Position numbers and translations under genes: made by a program. Shown in pieces: positions 23,098-33,417 of a DNA stretch of 64,000 bases; positions within the stretch are counted from its first letter, which is position 1, and each line of letters starts with the position of its first letter. The notes below the pieces were generated by a model. That model ran no database searches. It had not been told where the DNA came from and worked only from the letters and a program-made list of their open reading frames with translations. The stretch is taken from positions 62,001-126,000 of the forward strand of contig JASAMV010001489.1 of NCBI GenBank assembly GCA_030248065.1. The letters run 5' to 3'. The stretch comes from Rhynchonema sp. JSB1_4. Taxonomy: Eukaryota; Nematoda; Chromadorea; Monhysterida; Xyalidae.

Positions 23098-24095
23098 CGT
23101 AATTCACCGACCGACCGACCGAGCACTTTGGTCAGGACGCATAATGCGATGTGGTACGGATTGGATGACCCAAGTCCGAAATCTGGGGGGGGGTCGCCAA
23201 AAATCAAGGTTTAGTATAGTGTACTAAGTAGGTAATAATGTGTAAATATTAATGAAAATGTACTTCGATGTACTAAATCCGCGCGAGCCGCATTTTGCCC
23301 TATTTGGGACAAAAATACCGATTTTGAGGCAAAAATACCCATTTTGGGGTCGAAATGTGTTGACGATAGATAGATTGTTCCCAGAATTTGTTGACGATAG
23401 ATAGATCTGCCCATAAGTGTTGACGATAGATAGATGAAATCAAAAAGTGTTGACGATAGATAGATGAATTTGGGGGGCCCCACCCCCCCCAAGTACTACC
23501 CTGGACCGACCGGTGGACCGCTGACCGGGACCGGCAGTGTAGTTCCTGGTCCGGAGGGGGAACAGGCGGTACCCCCCTTTTTTCGGAGGGGGAACAGGCG
23601 TCCCCCCGTGGGGGGGGTACGGGGGGGGGAGGACCCAAATTTGGAGGAAAGTCATTTTTTGAGGTCGAAAATTTGGCTCATTTTTGCTCCTTTTTGGAAA
23701 AAAATCTCAATAAGAAGGGTATTTTGGCGATTTTTGACGACATTCACCTAAAAATCACTTATTTTATGCATAAAAATGCTTAATTTAGGCCAAAATTTGC
23801 CTATTTTAGGAAAAAATTGGGGGAGCAGACGTACCCGGAGGGGAACAGTGGGGCAGGCGTACCATGGAGAGGGAACAGACGAACCCGAGGCCCCCCCAGG
23901 AACACTGCTGACCGGTAATTTTGACTACGGTAGCTCTAGCACAGGCAGCATAGCTACCGTAACCCACATCATCGTAAACCATTTCCGATAGCATTCTCCG
24001 TCCGCTGCTCCAGCTTGCAGATCATTCCCTGAGGCAATCTACCGTACTTACCGTAGTCAAAAGTACCGGTCAGCGGTCCACCGGTCGGTGAATTA
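23098..24095. mobile_element. Nested insertion cluster bounded by GTAATTCACCGACCG ends
   Basis: GTAATTCACCGACCG near 23100 is mirrored by CGGTCGGTGAATTAC near 24080. Inside are a reversed TCTATCTATCGTCAACA-family element (about 23120-23504, right end CCAAGTACTACCCTG) and a TTCCCCCTCC-family element (about 23538-23911, left end CAGTGTAGTTCCTGG). Confidence 0.6.
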
Positions 24096-24345
24096 CGGCC
24101 CCCATTTTTCAACGAAAAATAAATTACCGGTTACTTTGTCGGTAATTTATCTGGCACCGAAAAACCGGTTTTTTTCGTTTTTTACCAGAAAAAAAACGTT
24201 TTTTTTCCCGGTGGGCACTAGTTGAAATTAATTTTTTGTTCTGTTGGTCGAACCAAACCGAAACAGCAATATTGCGTTGTTTTCGGCTTTCGTGCAATGT
24301 TCTGTTTTCTTGTTTCAGAAATATTATCATCAACGCAAAGCAACA

Positions 24346-27300
24346 ATGGATTTATACGCCGATGAGTCGCTGTTTGTTGAATGTGAATTTTGCACTGGGT
24401 TGTTTCCGACGGACATGGTTGAATTTCACATAAAAGTTGGGCATGCAGAAGAGCACGGGTCGGTATTCTTTTCCCCCATTGAACCAGTAAAATAGGTGGA
24501 GGTCCCTATTTATTGATGAATGTCGAAATCTTTGTTTGTTTAGGGCGCTGTTCAAGTCCAAACTCAAACCGGTGAGACGTACGTTCGCCGTCCGCGAGCT
24601 GCTCGATTACATCAATGGCAAGAAAAAGGGTTTGTTCGGTCTTAGTTTCATTGGGCATTTTCGTGCTGAGTTGCATGTGACGTGAGTGTGCTACTGGTAC
24701 TGACGTGTATTTTACATGCATTTTCAGGAGGCAAGCCCAAACCGTTGCCCGTTTCTTACGATAATCAATCCGATGAAGATTATATTTTTGATGGCGACGA
24801 CTCGGTGGATGAGGATGTCAACTCAAGTTCGTTTTCTGTGATGGGTGTTTGTTCAGCTGTATGGTGTCCCAACCAGTGTAGTACTTGGCCAGGGTGTCGA
24901 CGACAGATGGATGACCCAAGCCCTCGGTCGACCCAAACTTGTTGACGATACGTAGATCGTACACAAAAATCAAAATCCATTGGATCTGCCGTGGTTTGGG
25001 TATTTCCCTACTTTTTTGGAAGGGAAATTAGTGTACCTCCCTGGGGGGAAGGGGGAGACCTACATTAAGGAAAAACTCATTTTTTGAGGTGGAAAATTTG
25101 ACCTATCTTCACCCCTTTTTGGAAAAAAATTGTTCATAATGGGTATTTTGGCGACTTTTGACAACATTGACCTAAATCACTTGTTTTACGCCTTAAATGC
25201 CTATTGTAGGCCTAAAAATGCCAATTTAAGCGAAAATTGGGGGAAATTAGTTCACCCACCCTCACCCACAATTAGTGTAATTAGTGTCGGCACCCACCCG
25301 AATCCCGCACCCTACCCGCACCCGGAAGGATAATTAGTGTTCTAGTGTACCTTGGTCGGGAAAATTAGTGTACCTTAGGGGCCCTCAGGCACTACACTGC
25401 AGTGGATTAGTCGCCTGTGAAGTGTCAGAGTTTATTTTTTCAAAATAGGCTGGTAGCAAAAAGCTAGAAAAGTAAAAAAATTTGGTAGCTTTTTTCTGCT
25501 GAAATGCCAATTTACATTTACTAGCTTTTTACCCAAATATAAAAATTTAGTAGCTTTTACGCTACTAAATTTGAAAATTTACTAGCTTTTCAAAAAATTT
25601 AGCAGCTAAAAAGCTACTAAATTTGGTTAAAAAAATCCATGGAAGTTTGACGACAGATGCATGAGACCAAAAAGTTAGATGAATTTGGGGGTTCCCCAAG
25701 TACTACCCTGATCGCAAGCGTCCTTTTGGTGTTTGATTTATGTTCTAAACTCAAGATAAATTTTCGAGTGAACATTTGTTTAATTTAAACATTTAATAGG
25801 GAGGGCGCAATGCATCTCATGACTGATGAGGACCCGGATGCATTGTGACATATATAGTCTCCTGAAAGGGTCCGAAACTATATATGCAGCTTTAGACTAC
25901 TCTATTATTATAAAAATTGCTAAATAAAACGCTGCTATGCACTCCTTTTATTGCACCGATCACAGCCCTTTCAACTTTATGTAAGTCAGATTTTATTCCA
26001 GCACCAAAGCATCGCAAAAGAGGTCGTCCCCCGGGTTCCAGTTCCAAAAAGAAGAAAGGAAGACCGAAACGACACCTAGACTCAGATCATGAATCGGACC
26101 CGGATTTTGCGCCATGGAAAAAGAAATCCAGTTTGTGCAATTACAACAGTATTAGTTTTTTAATTTTTCTGTAAGTTTTCGGTTCATTTCCCTTGTGTCA
26201 GAATCTAAAACCCAACAAACGTTCAAAATTCTGACGCGAAAACGTGATCCCGAGACGCAATTGCGCAATGATGTTCGGCGAGTGGTGGACCATATTTTGC
26301 AGGTTTGTATTTTCATTGACCGTTTGTTGTGCGGAAGCAAATCATTTTTGTCCTGCTGTATTTTTTTTTTTGAAAGGCGGGAATCATCGAACACAATTTT
26401 ACAAAACGTTTCCACGTCTGTATTCACAGTATTCGTTTTGCAGTCAGTCGAAAACGAGTCATTGGCATCAGCGATATCAAGCGAATCGCCGGTCCAAGTC
26501 GATGTCAGAGTTGGACATGGAATTGGGGTGGAGCGAGATGAGCAGGTTTGGCGCTCGCTTGGCTCTCCAATGTCGACATTTCATGCATCTGGAACATTTA
26601 TTCCCAGTTTCTTCTTTCAACCTATCGTAATCGCTTTTTTAGAAAATTTTTCTTGGGTGCCATTTGCGCCAATTGTTAAGATGCAATCGTGGGTGAAATA
26701 AACCGTGCCGGGAAGACTCATTATATATTAAACGGATTAACCGGATTAAACGGATTTTTGCGTGCTGGGGGGAAGACTCATTATTTCTTTGAAAATAAAA
26801 CGGATTAAACGGAATCCAGCTGGAACTTGGTCCTGAACCAATGTTTGGGCTCAGGCTTGAGTTCAGGCTTAGGCTTAGGCTTACGCTCACGTTTAGGCAT
26901 ATATGTTGGCTTCAGTCTTGGCTCAGGCTTAAACTTAGGCTTAGGCTTGGGCTGAATACACGCCGGGCACATACAACATGCATAATGAGTCTTCCTGGGA
27001 AACGGCCCTGGGGGGAAAACTCATTACGGGGATTCCGTTTAATCCGTTTTATTTTCAAAGAAATAATGAGTCTTCCCGCCAGAGCCTCTGCAGGATAAAC
27101 TGATTACAATAGTAATGAGTCTTCCATCAACCAAATAAACATGACGATGTGTAATTTGCTGTTGCACCCAGAAATTTCTTTAAAAAACAGGCATGTGATG
27201 CTTCAGACACCAACATGTTCAACAAGACTGGATGACGAAGACACTTTAACGTGCAGTGGGGGTCGGAGATTGAGAAGTCAAAGTCAGGCGGTCAAAGTTG

Positions 27301-30300
27301 AGCCCGACTCGGAGCCCGAAGTCGATTTTACATTCCTGCTACCGGTCTGTCATTCATTGGGACTGTTTTGTGTGTTTTCCGTATTTTTCTTGACAGTTTT
27401 GGAGAGAACATATGTTTTCGTTTCCGACAATAATTTTTTTCTGGTCGTTGTATTTCGTCAATTTCAAATTTAGGATACAGACTCAAGTGGCGAAGAGAAG
27501 AGACGGCCGGCATTTAAAACGTCGACTCCCAGAACAGAAGCGCGACGGAGATACAGAAAGAAGAGGGTGAAGAAGGCGCCGAAACTGCCAAAAGGTTGGC
27601 TGAAAGTCCTGTTTTTAAGTTCAAAATTCAATGGTTTCGTGTGCTTGGCAATGTTTGGCTTTTTTCGTTTCATATTCAACCGTTTCACTCAGGCACAACA
27701 CCAATTCGCGTTGACGCCGGTGATGACGTTTTGTTGTCAGACAAGGATCTCAAACGGATCTTCATGAAGGAGGACTATTGTGTGATGACTGAGTGAGTGA
27801 TTTGGGTGATATTTCTCTGATGGGGGGAAGGGAGTGCTGGGTGAAAGAAAATGTTTGGACTCTTCAAGTCGGACGCCATGTTCATTGTGGTGTGCTTCCT
27901 TTCCAGAATACCCAGCAGCTCGTCGTTTGAGCCGGATTCCGATGGCGTAAAATGGCATTCAATGGAATTCGCCAACAAACAATCTGTGGCGTTGCTCTTG
28001 TGCACCTTGCTGGACAATGAAGAAATTCCTGATAGGAGGTTTGGTTTTGCAGATTTCGGGCAGGAAAAACCCGTTCTGTTTTTTTTGTAATTTATTGTTC
28101 GTTTTGGAAAAAAGCTATCTTTGCAGAGAGATGTTATCGAGCAAATTCACCACCGAAGTACCGGACGAACCAACTGATGACAGTCTGACCACCAAATTAT
28201 ATCTGTATGATTTGAGGCAGAAACGATCGGAGGTGAAATTTTTCATTCAGTTGATGATCTCTCCTTGCGGTCGCTTCATTACTGGAACCGAAGTAAGGCA
28301 CTAGAAGATTTGCGTGCCTTTGTACACAAGTATCTGTGATCATTTCGACTTTCAAGAGCCGGATTAAAATGACGAGTGTATCTTTTTTCGAAGAAAACAA
28401 TGGTGAGTTTACCACGGTTTTTCAGAACATTCTCACAATTCTGTCCGAGCGCGATCCCAAGGACGGCTGGGTGCCGTATAATTGGGTGTCAATGTACGGC
28501 CTTCTGTTCGACGGCAAGAATTTTGTGCGAATGGGTGACTACATCTACAGTCGAAATCCGTGCGCCTACAGACTGTTGATATCGAATTCGTCTGTGGATG
28601 ATTTGTTGAAATCCAATTTTACGCATGTGGTGAGTTTTTCGGGTTGTTAGGTAAATGTTACGTGTCGCAAAGTTTTGACAGACAATTGACTGTGCGGTTT
28701 TATTTGGGTAGGTTTGTTACACTATTGTTATGCGTAATGTTTTGTTGTTTGTCACAAACTCTCCTCACCAGAGACAATGATGCACTGATTCAAACCAATA
28801 CCCATTCCTTCATTAGATCCAATGGCAACAATACCGGCTGCGTACCAACCCGAATCTTGTGCGTGTGCGTGCACTCTGTCTGTCACGTGACACGTACGAA
28901 ACGTACGCGATGGCCAATCAGAATGCAAGCGGCCGATTGACACATCCGGAAAGATGGCCGTGGGAAATGGCGCTGATTGGATACAGATGGTGTGATGAGC
29001 GGGACGGAGTTGCGTGCGATTGGTGCTTTGTTGGATTTGGAATGTGTTCCCATTTTTGGCTGAAGAAGCGGACAAGTAATGGTTTTTTGGTGCATCGCCC
29101 ATCTCTAAAGATGTCGAACTGATCAACCAAAAGCTGCACAATATTATTATTGTTGTTTGGTTGATTCCTGGTGGCTCGTGTTTCAGTCCCGCATGACTTG
29201 ACTATAGACTGACTCGGTTGCAATATTCATCGGGGTTTCCCGGCACCGTCAACAATGAAGAAAAAACAAAGCTGTAAATTAATCAGGTACGACAAATCGA
29301 GCGAGCGAAAACTGCTGCAGTACAGAATGCCGGCCGGGATAACAGTGTCGGAGAATGATTCGTCCTTCATTTCCGATTCGCAACTGAAGCGAATGATAGA
29401 AGCAGATGAGAGCTATGAAATCATTTCGTGAGTGATTGATGTTGTTTCTACCTTGTTGTGTTTCGCCTGGAAATGGCATAAACGAAGTCGAATTGGCAGA
29501 AGTCAGTGTTGGAGGTGGGGGGGCGGGGGTAGCCCCCCCAGTACAGTAGGTATCCCCCCGATGTTTGGCATGGTATATTAGGTATCCCCCCGATTTTCAC
29601 CCCGGTACAGTAGGTATTCCCCCGATTTTGCCCCAAAAGTGCCAATTTTTGACCAAAATTAGTGTAAAATCAGTGTTTTTTACCTCAAATTACCCAAAAT
29701 TCGCGCGCTACGCGCGCAAATAGTACGTTTTCACACGATTCCACACATAATAAACACATTAAAAATTTTCACCCAAAAACCTAAGCCCCCCCCCCCCCCA
29801 ACCCCCCCCCAAACTCCCCCTCGGTACATAACCCCCCAGGCCATCGGCTCTGGTACAGTAGGTATCCCCCCTCCAGAGTACCTCCAACACTGGCAGAAGT
29901 TATTACTATATGGCAGTGGCAAAACATTTTTAGGCTTTCGTCATTATGATCGGCCCGAGTTGACGAAAAAATAATAATAATTTTCGCAAACTAGTGCAAC
30001 TGAGACTCCATTTGTCTCATCAACGGTTAATTTCGGGCTGCACAGTTGTTTTCGCATATTTTGCTCTTTTTCTAGCCTGCCCAGCACCTCCGATTGTGTT
30101 GTGGACAAGCACGGCGTCAATTGGCTGCCCTGTTCATTTGCATCGAAACAGTCGGCTGGTTCGTGATAAACTTTGACTTGGTTTCCACGCCCACAAAAAA
30201 TAATTTGGTACATTACTTGGTGCCTGGTTAGAAATTTATCATTGTCAGATCTGCGTTAAAAGTTGTCTTTTTTTGACAAATTTCGTATTCATCTTTCGCA

Positions 30301-32400
30301 GGATTCCTTCTGTGTACCCTGACATGCAATCCGGATCCGTCCTATTTCTCCTCTGGCATCCCTGAAGATGGCTGGCCACCTGATGGCCAATCCAAACAGT
30401 ACCTGTTTGATTTGGCAACCTGTCAGAGCAGAGTGGTACGTTTTTTTGAGATTCTGGCACATTGCGAAAAAATGCTCTTGTTTATTTATCTGACAATTTT
30501 TGAATTCGATGTCATTTTTCAAAGCACAGTGCCTTGGGGGTATGGTGTCAAAACTCAACAAGGACTATATTTCACACATTCCACTATTGAAACATCAGTT
30601 CCATGTGCAGGACGCCATCCGTGCGATGACCAACAACAATGTGAGTGCGTACAGTGACTGGGCTGTGATGTGTGCGCCATCCTCCTACGGGTTTATGTAT
30701 GATGGAAAACAATTGATCAGATATGCCTACCAGGTAAATTTTGGTGGTTTTTCGGGGTAATGTTTGATCCCAGGTTTTCTGTTGATTGTTGATCAAAAAT
30801 GTGTTGCAGTTTCAAAAGGTGTGAAGCAGGACCACGAAGTGTTTTCGACTGTGAAGAAAGAAACCCGGTGTTTTTGTTTTTTCCTGACAACTGAAACCGA
30901 GCACCTAGCCAAAACTCAAAGAAAAAACGCTCAAAAAATTTGAAAGATTCATTTTTATTCATTCCACATTTTCTGTAATTTCCTTGCCAGTCCCACACCC
31001 GAGTGCGTTTGTACGGCACAATGGTGAACGAATGTTTGCAGAAAGAATGGACACACATGGTTAGTTCTGATGGATTGTGCTAGTTCGTTGCTTGATCTTT
31101 TCCAGAAATGTGAGGAAAATGTGTTCGATTGATTTTCTATTTTATGTGCATCAATTTTCTCCTTCAGATGCAATTCGTCGTGTACCGTAGTCGTACGGAC
31201 CCGAATTTGGTGCGATTCCGCGGTCTGTGTATGACCAGAGAGACGTACATTTCGTTCTCGTCAAAGGCACAGGGCAAGGATGGACGTATTGACACGAATA
31301 GTCGGTGTTTGTTGATTGTGTTGTTTTCAGATTGTTTGTAACTTTTTTTTGCAATCAGACGTATTTGCGATTGTTCTTTGGAAACGGTCCTTCTTTCATA
31401 ATGTACCAATTATCAAAACTTTACAAAACATTTGACTAGTCTCACCACGGTTTGTGCTGGTCGACTGAACGGTGGGGTACAAATGTCTGCACACACACCC
31501 TCGCCTATGGTCGAGAAACCTGAGAATAGTCAGAAATTTGAAAAATTTGTGTTTTTAATTTAAATGTTTACACAAAACTATGTTATTGCAAGCTCTCGGC
31601 CTCGCATCCAATTATGGTTGGTAGTGTTTTTGTTTTCCCAAGGGAGTAACGCCTTACCAGCGTCTGATCACAAATAAGCTGGTGAACAGATGAATAATGT
31701 GAAACATTTTGCAGGCACCTACAAAGGTCATTCCCTGATGCCAGAGTTCTGGCCGTGGGAGACAGCGCTGATGGCGTACAGGCGGTAAGTTGGCGATTTC
31801 AAATTGGCTTGAATTTCTTGTTGTTTGAGTACTGAAACGGATTGCCATGTAATATGTGAATTATTCTAACATTTCAAGCATGTATTATGATTATTGATTG
31901 AATAATGGACGGCACACCCTTACGTCGTTGCTCCAGCCTGTGTCGTAGATGTCACAAATTTTGTCCTTTTGGCCCGTCCGATCATCATCTTTGTTCTCAC
32001 AAATCTGGTTTCACTACACCATCGGCAAAGAGCCGTTTTGATTGTGCAAGCACTTGAACACGAAAATAACTTTTCGATCGAATATTTCAGCTACGAAATC
32101 GGTGACGAAACGGCCAGTCCGGCTAAGTTGTCCTCGTCCATGACCACCAGCAACAACGATATTTCCCGTGTCATACTGCCTCCGAGCAAACCGTTTGCAT
32201 CCGCTCTCAATCTGTCCAACTCGAGTGTACAACCAGTGCGCAAACAGCCGCAGCTGCACGCGCATGAACATAAAGCGGTGCTTTCTTTTTGTTTTTATTA
32301 TGGTTTTATTTTTATGGATGGCTTTATTCTTTATGTCAATGTCGGTAGTGGAATCGAATCGCGTGCCTTTTTTCACTCGAGACCATACCTGCGGGATTAG
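24346..32400 (+). CDS. Two-module protein with N-terminal zinc knuckle and AT-hook; novel module A and B, 21 exons
   Basis: Exons: 24346-24458, 24544-24629, 24728-24826, 26002-26130, 26202-26302, 26444-26545, 27207-27344, 27474-27594, 27693-27792, 27907-28038, 28127-28292, 28426-28629, 28817-28989, 29287-29427, 30076-30158, 30302-30435, 30530-30733, 30991-31059, 31168-31300, 31715-31784, 32091-32400. A C-x2-C...H-x4-H finger opens the protein, then an acidic exon, then an AT-hook (KRGRPPGSSSKKKKGRPKRH, a minor-groove DNA binder), then basic Ser-rich regions. Exons 9-13 form module A and exons 14-20 module B. The two align segment by segment: LLSDKDLKRIF with FISDSQLKRMI; GVKWHSMEFANKQS with GVNWLPCSFASKQS; LYLYDLR with YLFDLAT; YGLLFDGKNFVR with YGFMYDGKQLIR; NPNLVRVRALCLSRDTY with DPNLVRFRGLCMTRETY. 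The A-to-B join rests on matching phase-2 exon ends. I do not recognise the module; a nuclear role is inferred only from the AT-hook. Confidence 0.72.
24876..25705. mobile_element. Composite of decayed hAT-type MITEs in an intron
   Basis: A left end CAGTGTAGTACTTGG (24876) and a right end CCAAGTACTACCCTG (about 25691-25705) match the family at 8058-8533. Between them are pieces of the GTTAGTGTACCT family (about 25015-25395) and a small unit rich in TAGCTTTTT (about 25426-25641, ends CAGAGTTTATTTTTT and AAAAAAATCCATG). Flanking duplications are decayed. Confidence 0.55.
25823..25886 (+). other. Hammerhead-ribozyme-like motif cluster, order scrambled
   Basis: CTGATGA (25823-25829) is followed directly by GGACCC. 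GGGTCC (25868-25873) is followed directly by GAAAC (25874-25878). This reproduces a hammerhead helix II with both conserved core strands attached. TATATATG (25879-25886) after GAAAC is complementary to CATATATA, which precedes GTC (25849-25859). However that strand lies within the helix II loop rather than outside it, so a standard hammerhead cannot form as written. Confidence 0.3.
26709..27125. repeat. Foldback element with perfect 48-bp inverted repeat and TTAGGC-like centre
   Basis: The segment 26770-26817 is the exact reverse complement of 27030-27077. The tip motif GGGAAGACTCATTAT occurs six times in both orientations across the element. The centre (about 26840-26960) is a run of GGCTTAGGCTTAGGC-type hexamers. 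It lies in the intron between exons 6 and 7 of the two-module gene. Confidence 0.8.
29504..29892. mobile_element. hAT-type MITE with GTACAGTAGGTATCCCCC repeats
   Basis: The ends CAGTGTTGGAGGT and ACCTCCAACACTG are perfect inverted repeats. The 8-bp duplication GCAGAAGT is perfect (29496-29503, 29893-29900). Four to five GTACAGTAGGTATCCCCCC units lie inside. It sits in the intron after the first exon of module B. Confidence 0.9.
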
Positions 32401-32470
32401 CGGAGCGGTCAGTGGTTAAGAGCGGAGCGGTCTGTGGCGCTGGTTGTTCAACCCCCTTTTCGGTGGCGCT
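32393..32470 (+). repeat. tRNA-derived (SINE-like) sequence beside the satellite
   Basis: TAGCGGAGCGGTCAGTGG followed by TTAAGAGCGG resembles the D-arm/A box of tRNA-derived SINEs. GGTTGTTCAACCCC further on resembles a T-arm/B box. No cloverleaf closes, so it is not a functional tRNA gene. It lies at the end of the two-module gene, just before the first 88-bp repeat. Confidence 0.45.
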
Positions 32471-33143
32471 CCAAGTTTTGGGTAGTGCGCGATGTTTATT
32501 CGATTTGTTTTTGTAGCGCTCCAAGTTTTTTGTGGTGCGAAAGTTCGATTGGACCGTTTTGGTGGCGCCCAAAGTTTTTTGTGGCGCTCCAAGTGTTGTG
32601 ATGCAGGTAGCAGGTGAGATCCTACAAGGACGACTGTGACAAGAAGCCCTGGGACAAACCTGAGTTGATGTAGGGAACATCACAACACATGCAGGAGGTA
32701 GCAGGTGAGATCCTACAAGGACGACTGTGACAAGGAGCCTTGGGACTAACCTGAGTTGATGCAATGAACACCAGAACACATGCAGGTAGCAGGTGAGATC
32801 CTACAAGGACGACTGTGACAAGGAGCCTTGGGACTAACCTGAGTTGATGCAATGAACACCACAACTCGTGCAGGTAGCAGGTGAGATCCTACAAGGACGA
32901 CTGTGACAAGGAGCCTTGGGACTATCCTGAGTTGATGCAATGAACACCAGAACACATGCAGGTAGCAGGTGAGATCCTACAAGGACGACTGTGACAAGGA
33001 GCCTTGGGACTAACCTGAGTTCATGTAGGGAACACCACAACTCGTGCAGGTAGCAGGTGAGATCCTACAAGGACGACTGTGACAACGAGCCTTGGGACTA
33101 ACCTGGGTTGATGCAATGAACACCAGAACACATGCAGGAGGTA

Positions 33144-33417
33144 TTGGTCGCACAATGACTATATAAGAATTCATCAAATCAATCCTGATTTTCACGTTCA
33201 GTCACTCTTAACCACTGCGCTATTTGTGATTCTCACAAAACATTTTCAGCTGAAAATAATCTAGCAGATCAACCACGTTGCCACAGGTCTGAAACATTCT
33301 CTTTACTACATGCTTTGTGTGCGATCACGCAACGCAACGTCATTGCCCCGTCACTTTTCCTCTTTACGATTCAGGAAAAAAATTTGACCAATTCTTATAA
33401 AGTCATTGTGCGACCAA
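33144..33417. mobile_element. Tc1/mariner-type MITE inserted in the satellite (274 bp)
   Basis: The left end TTGGTCGCACAATGACTATA and the right end are reverse complements over about 27 bp with one mismatch. A TA dinucleotide flanks each side (33142-33143, 33418-33419), and joining the flanks restores the normal satellite text GGAGGTAGCAGG. The interior includes a minus-strand tRNA-like A-box segment (33205-33230). Confidence 0.9.

Larger units (their letters stand above)
20663..24345. other. Intergenic repeat-rich stretch without a gene
   Basis: No supported exon is visible. The stretch holds low-complexity A and C tracts near 21190-21240, a G-rich composite element (21634-22970) with a CCAATACCAAAC tract, and a nested insertion cluster (23098-24095). 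Confidence 0.6.

Noticed and set aside
29254..29427. Separate gene starting at ATG 29254 for module B
   Set aside because: The acceptor at 29286 joins module A in the correct phase and gives continuity at the same position where module B itself continues.
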